Shown one piece after another: positions 18,024 to 26,759 of a stretch of 64,000 bases of DNA. The notes beneath the pieces are model-generated. The model worked only from the letters and a program-made list of their open reading frames with translations, did no database searches and had not been told where the DNA came from. Origin of the DNA: Mesorhizobium sp. B2-8-5 (GTDB taxonomy: Bacteria > Pseudomonadota > Alphaproteobacteria > Rhizobiales > Rhizobiaceae); the NCBI RefSeq assembly GCF_006440675.2, contig NZ_CP083951.1, positions 6,233,501 through 6,297,500 of the forward strand, read 5' to 3'. The position numbers and the translations under genes are program-made. Within the stretch, counting starts at the first letter, position 1, and every line of letters begins with the position of its first letter.

Positions 18024-18500
18024 ATGCCTGATAGAGCCGATGCGCCTTCGATGAAGATCGACGGCTTCCTGAAAGTCCCGGATATCAAGGGCCCGAGCAA
18101 GCGCGACGGCCATGAGGACGAAATCGAGATCCATGGCGTCGATTACAAGATGATCGCGCCCTACGATCCCAATTCGCTGTCGCGGCGCGGCCGCGTGTCG
18201 ATGGGAATGATCAAATTCTTCAAGCACTACGACAAGTCGTCGCCCTACTTGAAGAAGGCGCTGTTCGAGAACAAGGCGCTGGACGAAGTGGTGTTTTCGG
18301 CCCGCCGCACCATTGACGGCGAGACCAGCGACTATCTGGTCGTGACGCTCACCGACGCCTCCGTCATGGAATACGACATGCGGCAGGCTCACGACGAGGC
18401 GGACCTGATCGAGGAAGAAGTCAGCTTCGCCTACAAGAAGATCAAGTTCGTCTACGACAAGGACGACGAGATCGAAATGGACGTCTATGTCGGCAAGTGA
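18024..18500 (+). CDS. hcp: T6SS tube protein Hcp (TssD)
   Basis: 158 residues of the Hcp beta-barrel family (MKIDGFLKVPDIKGPSK at residues about 10-26, IMITKxx-type strands replaced by KMIAPYDPNS, then FKHYDKSSPYLKKALFENK and the C-terminal YKKIKFVYDKDDEIEMD). Hexameric rings stack into the inner tube that is fired into target cells and can carry small effectors. It sits within the operon between tssC and tssE rather than at a separate site. GGTGGAGA precedes the ATG. Its last 14 bases overlap the tssE start. Confidence 0.95.
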   Translation: MPDRADAPSMKIDGFLKVPDIKGPSKRDGHEDEIEIHGVDYKMIAPYDPNSLSRRGRVSMGMIKFFKHYDKSSPYLKKALFENKALDEVVFSARRTIDGETSDYLVVTLTDASVMEYDMRQAHDEADLIEEEVSFAYKKIKFVYDKDDEIEMDVYVGK

Positions 18501-19239
18501 GGCCAAGCGGCCTGGCGCGAAAGCGCAGCTTGCCGGCAGCTCGCGGGCAAAGCGCGAGGCGGTCCAGCCCTCCCTCTGGGACCGCCTCGTCAACGACTTG
18601 CCCGGGCTGACGTCGGAGATCGACGGGCTGCGCCGTCTGCTGGAAGAAGAACTCGGCGCCGAGCGCGTCGAGGCTCTTCTTGCCGGCAGCGCGCGCGTCA
18701 TCGATGCCGATGCCGAACTGACATCCGAGCAGAAACGACGACTGCACAGACTGGTCTTCCAGACCGAGCATCGCACCGAGATCGAAAGCCGCGGCGTGGT
18801 GGTGTCGGCGCGGGTGCTCAGGGAAGCGGTGCGGCGCGACATCGAGGCCTTGTTCAACACCGAGCGTTTCGAGTCCGTGCCGATGCTCTCCGACGCCGAG
18901 CACGAACAGCCTTTGGATGAGCTGCCGCCGCTCGCCGACTTTCCGGAGGTGCGCCGCAGCGTCGTCAACTATGGCGTGCCGTCGTTTTCCGGCCGCTCGT
19001 CGCGGGATTTCGACCGCGACACGCTGGCGCGCGAGATCCGCGCGGTGCTCGCCACTTTCGAGCCGCGCCTCAAGGAAAGCGCTACGACCGTCAACGTCAC
19101 GCTTGGCGACAAGACCGTCGGCCTCAAGATCGAGATCGACGCCGTGCTGATCATGACGCCGACGCCGGAACGCATGCGGCTGCGCACCACGATCAATCTC
19201 GACAACGGCCTGGCGCGAACCGAATTCCGGGAGACCTGA
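18487..19239 (+). CDS. tssE: T6SS baseplate subunit TssE, N-terminally extended
   Basis: 250 residues. The C-terminal part is the gp25-like TssE domain (RREAVRRDIEALFNTER-like region near residue 115, SVVNYGVPSFSG near 160, and the closing strands IEIDAVLIMTPTPERMRLRT). Typical TssE proteins are shorter, about 130-180 residues, so the first about 70 residues (charged and Ala-rich, then SLWDRLVNDLPG) are a partial extension. TssE is the baseplate wedge protein that starts sheath assembly. The start overlaps hcp by 14 bases with no strong ribosome-binding site, so a later start cannot be excluded. tssF begins 1 base after the stop. Confidence 0.88.
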   Translation: MSASEAKRPGAKAQLAGSSRAKREAVQPSLWDRLVNDLPGLTSEIDGLRRLLEEELGAERVEALLAGSARVIDADAELTSEQKRRLHRLVFQTEHRTEIESRGVVVSARVLREAVRRDIEALFNTERFESVPMLSDAEHEQPLDELPPLADFPEVRRSVVNYGVPSFSGRSSRDFDRDTLAREIRAVLATFEPRLKESATTVNVTLGDKTVGLKIEIDAVLIMTPTPERMRLRTTINLDNGLARTEFRET

Positions 19240-19240
19240 G

Positions 19241-21115
19241 ATGGATCGGGTCTTCGTGGAGTATTACGAGGAGGAACTGACCCATATCCGCGCGCTGGCC
19301 GCGGAATTCGCCGACATGCATCCGGCGGTCGCCCGCAACCTTTCCCTCGACACCGTTCCCTGCCCCGATCCCTACGTCGAACGGCTGCTCGACGGCGTCG
19401 CCTTTCTTGCCGCGCGCACGCGGCTCAAGGTCGACGCCGAGCGCTCGCGCTTTTCGCGCGCCGTGCTCGACGTGCTCTATCCGGACCTGGTGACGCCGGC
19501 GCCGGCGACGGCGATGGCCGTGCTGAAACCCGGACAGCAGGTGCAGTCGATGATCGCCGGCCATGCCGTGGCGCGCGGCACGCGGCTGGTTTCCGGCCTG
19601 CATCCCGGGCTCTCGACGCGCTCGACCTTCACCACCGCACAAGAGGTCACGCTGTGGCCGATCGCGATCAATTCGGTCAGCTATTTCCAGGACCGCAGCG
19701 CGCTGGCCGCCGCCGGCATCGCGCCGGTCGGCGGCGTGCGCGGCGAAGCGGCATTCCGCATCGCGCTTACCCGGACCGGGAAGGGCAAGCTCAGCGAATT
19801 GTCGCTCGACCGGCTCGATCTCCACTTCGCCGGGCGCACCAAGGCGCCGCTCATCTTCGACGCGATCTTCGGTGCCTGCTCGGCCGTCGGCGCGCGGGCG
19901 GAAGGCAAGACCAATCCGCTCACGGCGCTGCCCGAGCCCGAAATGATCGGCATCCACGACGACGAAGCGCTGATGCCGCGCACGCGCCCGACCTTCGAGG
20001 GATACCGGCTGCTGCGCGAATATTTCCTGATCCCCGAGCGCTTCCACTATGTGCGCGTCGCCGGCCTGCAGCCAGTGGTGCGCAAGTGCGATGGGGCAAT
20101 AGAGATCATCTTCCTGTTCCGGCGTCCGGTGCCGGAACTCGCCGATGTGGCGGTGGCCGATTTCGAGCTGTTCGCAACGCCGATCATCAATCTCTTCGAA
20201 CGCGAGTGCAATGTCATCGAGATCGACCCGCGCCGGACGCGCCAGGTGCTGCATGCCGACCGCACCCGGGCACGGGACTTCGAGATCTTTCGGGTCACCC
20301 GGGTGGAAGACGCCGACGCTGAAGGCAGCGAGGCGATAATTCCGGAATTGTTCAGCCTGGGGCAGAACCGCGGCAGCGGCTGGGTCTATTCGACGGAGCG
20401 GCGCCCCCGCCGGGCCACGGAGGACGAGCGGCGCGACGGCCTGACCCGCACCTCTTACACAGGCGACGACGTGTTCCTCGCCGTCTCGCGTCCGGCAGGA
20501 AGCCAGCCCAACCGGCCGCTGAAACGGCTCGACGTGATGGCGCTCTGCACCAACCGCGACCTGCCGATCCTGGACGATACGCCGGCGCTGACGCTGGAGA
20601 CCGCCGATCCGGTGGAAGCGGTACGGCTGCTCGGCGCGCTGCGGCCGCCGCAGCCGGCGATGCCGGCAGCGCTCCCGGCCGGCGCCGAAGGCGAATCCCG
20701 CGCCGACAATCTCGCCTGGCGGCTGGTGGCGCAGCTCTCGCTCAATTTCCTCAGCCTCGCCAAGGAAGGTCGCGGCGTCGATCCGCTGCATGCCTTGCTC
20801 GACCTCTACGCCGATCGCGGCGATCCGAGCCTTGCCCGCAACGTGCATTCGATCACCCGCATCGACTCGCGGCCGGTGATCGAGCGGCTCAAGATCGACG
20901 GGCCGATGTGTTTCGGGCGCGGCACCGAGGTGACGCTGCATGTCGACCAGTCGGTGCTGGCGGGCCAGAGCACGCTGCTGCTTTCGGCCCTGCTTGCGCG
21001 GTTGTTCGCCCGCCACGCCGGGATAAATGGTTTCGTGCGGACGCGTACGCGGTTGCTGCAGAAGCAGGAGGATGTGCCATGGCCGATGACGCCCGGCAAT
21101 CGCTACCTGATCTAG
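19241..21115 (+). CDS. tssF: T6SS baseplate subunit TssF (ImpG/VasA)
   Basis: 624 residues, the usual length. It begins FVEYYEEELTHIRALAAEFADMHPAVARNL, the hallmark of the family, and contains the YPDLVTPAPATAMAVLKPG segment and a C-terminal MCFGRGTEVTLHVDQS region. With TssG and TssE it forms the baseplate wedge that docks on TssK and the membrane complex. It overlaps tssG by 37 bases, indicating translational coupling. Confidence 0.95.
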   Translation: MDRVFVEYYEEELTHIRALAAEFADMHPAVARNLSLDTVPCPDPYVERLLDGVAFLAARTRLKVDAERSRFSRAVLDVLYPDLVTPAPATAMAVLKPGQQVQSMIAGHAVARGTRLVSGLHPGLSTRSTFTTAQEVTLWPIAINSVSYFQDRSALAAAGIAPVGGVRGEAAFRIALTRTGKGKLSELSLDRLDLHFAGRTKAPLIFDAIFGACSAVGARAEGKTNPLTALPEPEMIGIHDDEALMPRTRPTFEGYRLLREYFLIPERFHYVRVAGLQPVVRKCDGAIEIIFLFRRPVPELADVAVADFELFATPIINLFERECNVIEIDPRRTRQVLHADRTRARDFEIFRVTRVEDADAEGSEAIIPELFSLGQNRGSGWVYSTERRPRRATEDERRDGLTRTSYTGDDVFLAVSRPAGSQPNRPLKRLDVMALCTNRDLPILDDTPALTLETADPVEAVRLLGALRPPQPAMPAALPAGAEGESRADNLAWRLVAQLSLNFLSLAKEGRGVDPLHALLDLYADRGDPSLARNVHSITRIDSRPVIERLKIDGPMCFGRGTEVTLHVDQSVLAGQSTLLLSALLARLFARHAGINGFVRTRTRLLQKQEDVPWPMTPGNRYLI

Positions 21116-22146
21116 CGCGGCTGGCCCCAACCGAAGCGGAGCCGCTGTCGGAGGGGTACGATTTCTTCGAGCTGCTGCGCCGCCTGGAGCAGCGGCGTGG
21201 CTTGTTCGGGCATTCCGGAACCGCGGACCGTGAGCCGGCAAGGATCGGCCAGCATGTGCGCCTGAGCTTCTCGGCGCGGGACGTGATCAAATTCCAGGAT
21301 GTGGGCGAAAAGGCTCCGGCGCGGGTGACCGTCGCCAATCTCGGCCTGCTCGGGCCGGAAGGGCCGATGCCGCTGCATCTGACACGCTGGGTGCTCGACC
21401 GGCTGTCGCAGCGCTGGTTCACCGGCGCCGATGCCGAGCAGACCAGCGACACGACCTTCGTCGACTTCGTCAACATCCTGCAGCATCGCATGATCGCGCT
21501 CTACTACCGCGCATGGGCGGACGCGCATCCGGCGGTGCAGGTCGAACGTTCGGTCGGCGGGCGCGTCCGCGCCATGCTGGAAGCCATGGCCGGGATCGGC
21601 CTTCCCGGCACGCAGGATCCCGAGCTCGACACGGTGCGGCTGCGCCAGGCCGGATCGCTGGCAAACCAAGTCGACGGTGCGGAGCGGCTGACGCTGTTTC
21701 TCGCCACCGCCTTCAAGGTGCCGGTGCGGATCAAGGAATTCGTCGCCGCCTGGATCACCATTCCGGCGGCCCTGCAGAGCCGTATCGGCAAGGCCTATGC
21801 GACGCTCGGCGGCGGCGCGACGATCGGGCCGCGCGTCTTCAGCCGGCAGAGCCGGATCGAATTGCGCGTCGGACCACTGAGTCTCGACGACTTCAAGTCC
21901 TTCCTGCCCGGAGAACGGCGCCTTGCCCTGTTCAAGAAGGCAGTGCGCGACATGATCGGCGAAGCGCTCGATGTCGATCTGCGCATCGTGCTCGCGCGTG
22001 AAGCCGTGCCTTCGCCGAAGATGGGAACCATCCAGCTCGGCCGAACCTCCTGGCTTTCACGGCCCGCCGAAAGGGGGGACGCCGACGATCTCAGGTTGCG
22101 CACCATCGTCGGCTGGCGACCGGAAATGGCGGAGGCAGCCGCATGA
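21079..22146 (+). CDS. tssG: T6SS baseplate subunit TssG (ImpH/VasB)
   Basis: 355 residues. The family features are FFELLRRLEQRRG near residue 32, VRLSFSARDVIKFQ, LGLLGPEGPMPLHLTRWV, FVDFVNILQHRMIALYYRAW, and the C-terminal GPLSLDDFKSFLPGERRL. The ATG at 21079 is chosen because the open frame upstream of it is only the shadow of tssF. TssG pairs with TssF in the wedge. It overlaps the following FHA gene by 4 bases (ATGA). Confidence 0.95.
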   Translation: MADDARQSLPDLARLAPTEAEPLSEGYDFFELLRRLEQRRGLFGHSGTADREPARIGQHVRLSFSARDVIKFQDVGEKAPARVTVANLGLLGPEGPMPLHLTRWVLDRLSQRWFTGADAEQTSDTTFVDFVNILQHRMIALYYRAWADAHPAVQVERSVGGRVRAMLEAMAGIGLPGTQDPELDTVRLRQAGSLANQVDGAERLTLFLATAFKVPVRIKEFVAAWITIPAALQSRIGKAYATLGGGATIGPRVFSRQSRIELRVGPLSLDDFKSFLPGERRLALFKKAVRDMIGEALDVDLRIVLAREAVPSPKMGTIQLGRTSWLSRPAERGDADDLRLRTIVGWRPEMAEAAA

Positions 22147-23597
22147 GCCTGCTGCTGACCCTGGAACAAGGCCCGCGCTCGCAGGCGGTCAGGCAGACTC
22201 GGCTGGACGAAGGCGAACTGGTGATCGGCCGCAGCGCCGATGCCGGCTGGCAGATCGACGATCCGGACATGTTCGTTTCACGCGCCCACTGCAAGATCAG
22301 CGGCGGCCGCGACGGCTATTACGTCACCGACACGTCGAGCAGCGGATTGTTCATCGACGATTCCGACAGCCCGCTCGGCACCGGCAGGTCGACGCGCCTG
22401 CAAAGCGGCATGCGGCTGCGCCTGGGCGACTATGTGCTCCATGTCGAGGTTCAACCCAGCGCTGGCCACACCTCGATCGGTCAGGCGCCGATCTCCAACG
22501 CCGCGCCGGCATGGTCGCCGCCGCAATCGCGGACGCCACCCAGCATCGGCGGCGACGACTTCTTCTCGGCCAAGGTCGAAGAAGAGCCGCAGCGGCCGCG
22601 CCCGGCCGGACTGCCCGATCCGTTCGAGCAGCCTGTGCCCAGGGCTTACGATCGCGCCTCGAGCCAACGCAGCTCGCCCGCTTTCGACGATCCGTTCAGC
22701 CTCGATCCGGTGGCGACGCCGGCCTCGAGCGAAGAACCTGACGCTGCCCGGGCGGACCCCTTCGGCTTCGGCGAGATGCCATCGCGCAACGATATGTCCG
22801 AGCCCGAGCCGAAACCGTCCGGCTTCGACGATTTCAGCTTCGGACCAGCCGCGACGCCCGCTTCCGGCAGCAGCGCCGACGCAACCGGTCGCAGCGGGCG
22901 GCCCGCCGAGAAGCCGAAGGCCGCCCGTCCATGGGAGATACCGGCGCAGGCGGCCGACCCCTCAGCGCCACCACCTCGCCCTGTTCCCGTGCCCAAGCCA
23001 TCGCGTCCGGCGCAACCGGCGTCCAGCGACATGGCGTTGCGCGCCGCGTTCCTGCGCGGCATGGGCGTCGAGGAGGCCGATTTTCCCGGGCGCGATGCGA
23101 TTGCCGAAATGGAAAAGTTCGGGCGGGAATACCGGCTGATGCTCGATGGCCTGATGCAGCTCCTGCGCAAGCGCGCCGAAGAGAAGGGAAGCGCGCGTGT
23201 CGCCCAGACCATGGTCGGCGCCTCCGAGGTCAACCCGCTCAAATTCCTGCCGACGGTCGAGGATGTCATCGTCACCATCATCGCGGAACGCAGCCCCGGC
23301 TTTCTCTCCGGCGAGGCGGCGATCGGCGACGCGGTCAAGGATCTCGCGCAGCATCACGTGCGCGCCTGGCGCGGCGTGCAGGCGGCGCTGCGGCGCATGA
23401 TCGACCGTTTCGATCCGGCCGCGATCGAAGAAGAGCTCAAGTCCAATTCCGCGATCGGCAATCTGCTCGCCGGGGGGCGCAATGCCAAGCTGTGGGAACT
23501 TTACCAGAAACGCCATCGCGACATCGCACAGAGCGCGGAATCGAGCTTCCTGGGCGAGATCGGCGCAGACTTCAGGGATGCATATGAAGAGGAGTAG
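22143..23597 (+). CDS. tagH: FHA domain protein of the T6SS (TagH/Fha, copy 1)
   Basis: 484 residues: an N-terminal FHA domain (about 1-105, with IGR at 28-30 and SRAH at 46-49), a long Pro/Ser/Asp-rich linker (about 115-300) that looks disordered, and the ImpI/VasC-type C-terminal domain (about 300-484, MEKFGREYRLMLDGLMQLLRKR, MVGASEVNPLKFLP). FHA domains bind phosphothreonine and, in other systems, switch on T6SS assembly. The usual NG(T/S) loop after the SxxH motif reads SSSGLF here, so the conserved Asn is absent and binding may be weakened. A second FHA protein lies at 39620. Confidence 0.9.
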   Translation: MSLLLTLEQGPRSQAVRQTRLDEGELVIGRSADAGWQIDDPDMFVSRAHCKISGGRDGYYVTDTSSSGLFIDDSDSPLGTGRSTRLQSGMRLRLGDYVLHVEVQPSAGHTSIGQAPISNAAPAWSPPQSRTPPSIGGDDFFSAKVEEEPQRPRPAGLPDPFEQPVPRAYDRASSQRSSPAFDDPFSLDPVATPASSEEPDAARADPFGFGEMPSRNDMSEPEPKPSGFDDFSFGPAATPASGSSADATGRSGRPAEKPKAARPWEIPAQAADPSAPPPRPVPVPKPSRPAQPASSDMALRAAFLRGMGVEEADFPGRDAIAEMEKFGREYRLMLDGLMQLLRKRAEEKGSARVAQTMVGASEVNPLKFLPTVEDVIVTIIAERSPGFLSGEAAIGDAVKDLAQHHVRAWRGVQAALRRMIDRFDPAAIEEELKSNSAIGNLLAGGRNAKLWELYQKRHRDIAQSAESSFLGEIGADFRDAYEEE

Positions 23598-23601
23598 GGA
23601 C

Positions 23602-24054
23602 ATGATCGACAGACGCGAATTCATCATTGCCATCGGCGCCACGGGGCTGCTTTCGGCTTGCCAGAGCGGCCCGCCGAAACCATCGGTCATCTCCGTCAAC
23701 GTGACCGGCGGCGCCGGCATGAATCCGGGACCGGGCGGCGGCGACCGGCCGGTGACGGTGCTGGTGATGCGGCTTGCCAGCACCGGCAAGTTCAACTCGG
23801 CCGACTATTTCGCGCTGCAGGGCGATGCGGGCTCGGCGCTCGGGGCCGACCTCATCGGCTCCGATACGATCTCGGTTGCGCCGGGCAAGACGGCGGCCAA
23901 GACCATCACGGTCGAGCCGAACGCCACCGCGCTCGGCTTCGTGGCGCTGATCCGCGAGCCTGGCGGACGCAACTGGCGCACGACCAAGTCGGTGTCGCCG
24001 GGCTCGAAATTCACAATCAACGTCAGCCTCGGCAAGGGCGGCATCTCCGCTTAG
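23602..24054 (+). CDS. tssJ: T6SS lipoprotein TssJ
   Basis: 150 residues. The N-terminus MIDRREFIIAIGATGLLSAC combines a twin-arginine-like DRREFI motif with a lipobox LSAC (Cys 20). The mature part has the transthyretin-like beta fold of TssJ (PVTVLVMRLASTGKFNSADYFAL, then VEPNATALGFVALIREP). TssJ sits on the outer membrane and anchors the periplasmic C-terminus of TssM. The ATG at 23602 follows GGAGTAGGGA and lies 4 bases after the FHA gene. This is the only TssJ seen, although two TssM proteins are present. Confidence 0.9.
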   Translation: MIDRREFIIAIGATGLLSACQSGPPKPSVISVNVTGGAGMNPGPGGGDRPVTVLVMRLASTGKFNSADYFALQGDAGSALGADLIGSDTISVAPGKTAAKTITVEPNATALGFVALIREPGGRNWRTTKSVSPGSKFTINVSLGKGGISA

Positions 24055-24096
24055 CAACGTGGCAACCAGGCGGCAGGCAGTGCAGAGAGCAATGGC

Positions 24097-25431
24097 ATGA
24101 GCGACGCAAACAGGGTGCTGTGGTCGGAGGGCCTGTTCCTCAGGACCCAGCATTTCCAGCAGCAGGACCGGTTCTTCGAGGGGATGGTGCGCGGCGCCTT
24201 GCAGGCCGGCCAGCTCCATACGTTCGGCTTCCAGCAGCTGACGCTCGACCAGTCGCTGCTCGACGCCGGCCAGGTGTCGATCGTGTCCGCCCGGGGCATC
24301 TTCCCGGACGGTACGCCCTTCTCCATCCCGGAACTGATGGACGCGCCGAAGCCGCTGCCGGTCACCGCCGACACCGGCGCCGGGCCGGTGCTGGTGGCGT
24401 TGCCGCTCGAGCCACCCGGCGGCGTCGGCTTCGATCCGGCGCATTCCGCATCGACGGGCGCGCGCTACCACGGCAAGATCGTTGCGGTGCGCGATGCCGT
24501 GCAGGGCGGCGCCGATCCGGAGGAGATCGAGATCGCGCGGCCGCAAGCGGTGCTGCTGGCGCCCGGCAAATCGGTCGGCGGCTATACGGCGCTGCCGGTC
24601 GCCGACATCAAAGGCGTGCGCGCCGATGGCGGCGTCTCGCTCGACCAGTCCTTCCTGCCGCCGACGCTGATCACCGGCGCCGTCCACTGGTATCGGCAAT
24701 TGCTGCAGGAGGTCGTCACCGGCCTCGACCAGATCGCCGAGGCGCATGGCAAGATGGTGATGGGCGGGGCCGGGCGCAGCGTCGAGGACCTTTTGATGCT
24801 GCACCTCGCCAACGCCGCGCGGCCACGCCTTGCCCATATGCTGGCCCAGGATGTCTTCCATCCGGCCGAGCTTTATCTTGAGCTTGCCGGCCTCGCCGGC
24901 GAGATGGCCACCTACGGCTCGAGCTCCAGGCGGCTCGGCGAACTGCCGGCCTACGATCACATGGCGCCCGGCCCCGCCTATATGGCGCTGGCCGACGCGT
25001 TGCGTTCGCTCGTCCTCAGCCTGCGCTACATCGAGCCGAAATCGCGCGCGCTGCCGGTCATGCGGCACGCGACCAATGTCTGGAAGGTGCGCATCGACAA
25101 CCCGAAGCTTTTGGTCGCCAGCCGCATCGTCATCCGCGTCGGCTCCGAGCTTTCGGAAGACGCGCTGCGCAAGATCTTCGTCAACCAGGCGACGGTCGGA
25201 TCCGCCGACCAGTTCGAAGGCCTGTGGAAGTCTCGCCTGCCGGGCATTCCGCTGAAACCGCTTCATTCGCAGCCGCGCGAGATCCCTTATGACGGCGACC
25301 GGCTGTGCCTGGAGCTCGACCAGAAGAGCGAGCATTGGGCCTCGCTGCTCGACGCCCCCGGCTTCGTCATCGGCGTTTCCGGTGTGCTGCCGAGCGAGCC
25401 GCAGGTCGACTGCTATTCGGTGAACAGGTGA
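24097..25431 (+). CDS. tssK: T6SS baseplate-membrane adaptor TssK (ImpJ/VasE)
   Basis: 444 residues, normal size. It starts with the family hallmark VLWSEGLFLRTQHFQQQDRFFEGMV, and includes LPVADIKGVRADGGVSLDQSFLPP and the C-terminal GDRLCLELDQKSEHWASL. TssK trimers connect the TssEFG wedges to the cytoplasmic domains of TssL and TssM. It is followed after 4 bases by tssL. Confidence 0.96.
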   Translation: MSDANRVLWSEGLFLRTQHFQQQDRFFEGMVRGALQAGQLHTFGFQQLTLDQSLLDAGQVSIVSARGIFPDGTPFSIPELMDAPKPLPVTADTGAGPVLVALPLEPPGGVGFDPAHSASTGARYHGKIVAVRDAVQGGADPEEIEIARPQAVLLAPGKSVGGYTALPVADIKGVRADGGVSLDQSFLPPTLITGAVHWYRQLLQEVVTGLDQIAEAHGKMVMGGAGRSVEDLLMLHLANAARPRLAHMLAQDVFHPAELYLELAGLAGEMATYGSSSRRLGELPAYDHMAPGPAYMALADALRSLVLSLRYIEPKSRALPVMRHATNVWKVRIDNPKLLVASRIVIRVGSELSEDALRKIFVNQATVGSADQFEGLWKSRLPGIPLKPLHSQPREIPYDGDRLCLELDQKSEHWASLLDAPGFVIGVSGVLPSEPQVDCYSVNR

Positions 25432-25435
25432 GGCC

Positions 25436-26758
25436 ATGAGCCGGGATGATCCTTTCGGACTGTCGGAGGATCGCGAGCGCACCCGCATCCGGCTGACCGG
25501 CGCGGCGCCCCGGCCGATGGCGCCGCTGGCGCCGGGCGCGCCGGTCAAACGGGCGCGCTCCCATCCCAATATGCTCATTAACATCTTCGCGCCGCTGCTT
25601 GAATTCGCGCCCGAGCTCGAAAGCGCGCTGGCGCCGGAGAACCCGGAAGTCATGCGCACGCGCCTGCTCGACGAGCTGGTGCGGGCCCGCGATGCAACGG
25701 TTGCGGCCGGTTCATCGCTGGAGCGCGCCGACCAGGCCGCATGGGCGGTAGCGGCGCTGCTCGACGATCTCGCGCTCAACACGCCATGGGGCGGCGCCAG
25801 CGCCTGGCCGCGCCAACCGCTGGTGGTCATGCTGCGCGGCGACGTCGATGCCGGCACACAGTTCTTCACGCGGCTCGACGAGCTGGAGCGCCATCCCAAC
25901 CGCGACCGGGAAATGCTGGAGCTGCAATATTATTGCCTCGCGCTCGGCTTCCGCGGCAAGTATCGCGTGCCCGGCCGCGCCGGCGACCGTTCGCTCAATG
26001 CCGTGCGCGTGGCGGCGGCGCGCTTCCTGCGCAACGCGGACGCGGAGGACGCGCCACTGTCGCCGAACTGGAAAGGCGTGATCGCTTCCGACGAGCCGCA
26101 GCGCTTCATCGTTCCGATCTGGGTGATGGCGCTTGCGGCGATCGTCGTCGCCGCGGCCGCCTATATCGGCCTGTCGATGGGCCTGAGCAGCCAGGCGGTC
26201 GAGCTCTCGGCGCTGGTGCGCACGCTGCCGCCGGCCTCGCGCGGCGACGTCACCCGCGCCGCGCCACAGCAAGATGCGCCCGAACCGCCGCAGCCCGTCG
26301 ATTTCGCGCTGCTGCCCGAATTCAAGGCCGAAGCGCCGGACAACCTCAAGGGGGCGCTGAGCGGCACGGAGAGCGTCTCGCTGGCCAAGCTGATCGTCCA
26401 GTCCTCCAATCCCGAGCTCTTCCAGTCCTCCCGGCCGACGCTGACGGAAGGGTACGAGCCGCTGATCGCAGCGATCGCCAAGGTGATCCTGGACAACAAG
26501 GAGCTGATCGGGAAAATCACCGTCGTCGGCCATACCGACAATGTGCGCCTGCAAAAGTCCAATCCGTTTGCCAGCAATCAGCGTCTGTCGGAAGCGCGCG
26601 CCGAAACCATAGCCAAGCTTCTGGTGCAGGCCGGCGTGCCGCAAGAGAGCATCTCTTCCGAGGGTCGCGCCGAAACCGATCCGGTGGCCGACAACTCGAC
26701 GCGCGAAGGCCGCGCGCTCAACCGCCGCGTCGAGGTTCTGGTCGAGAAGAGGCTCTGA
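25436..26758 (+). CDS. tssL: T6SS inner-membrane protein TssL with OmpA domain (copy 1)
   Basis: 440 residues. The cytoplasmic DotU/IcmH-like domain (about 45-215) includes NMLINIFAPLLEFAPELE, LLDDLALNTPWGGASAW and QYYCLALGFRGKYRV. One membrane segment (about 223-247, IWVMALAAIVVAAAAYIGLSM) is followed by a periplasmic OmpA-like domain (about 315-440, VVGHTDNVRLQKSN, RAETDPVADNSTREGRALNRRVEV) that should bind peptidoglycan. It thus resembles the long, evolved TssL forms. The N-terminus is short and basic, with RERTRIRL. It is one base before tssM. A second TssL is at 40995. Confidence 0.94.
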   Translation: MSRDDPFGLSEDRERTRIRLTGAAPRPMAPLAPGAPVKRARSHPNMLINIFAPLLEFAPELESALAPENPEVMRTRLLDELVRARDATVAAGSSLERADQAAWAVAALLDDLALNTPWGGASAWPRQPLVVMLRGDVDAGTQFFTRLDELERHPNRDREMLELQYYCLALGFRGKYRVPGRAGDRSLNAVRVAAARFLRNADAEDAPLSPNWKGVIASDEPQRFIVPIWVMALAAIVVAAAAYIGLSMGLSSQAVELSALVRTLPPASRGDVTRAAPQQDAPEPPQPVDFALLPEFKAEAPDNLKGALSGTESVSLAKLIVQSSNPELFQSSRPTLTEGYEPLIAAIAKVILDNKELIGKITVVGHTDNVRLQKSNPFASNQRLSEARAETIAKLLVQAGVPQESISSEGRAETDPVADNSTREGRALNRRVEVLVEKRL

Positions 26759-26759
26759 G

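Noticed and set aside
19193..21241. A 682-codon minus-strand open frame opposite tssF
   Set aside because: Shadow of a certain gene; low-information Arg/His/Ala-rich sequence.
23572..25899. A 775-codon minus-strand open frame opposite tssJ-tssK-tssL
   Set aside because: It spans three conserved genes on the other strand and shows no domain.
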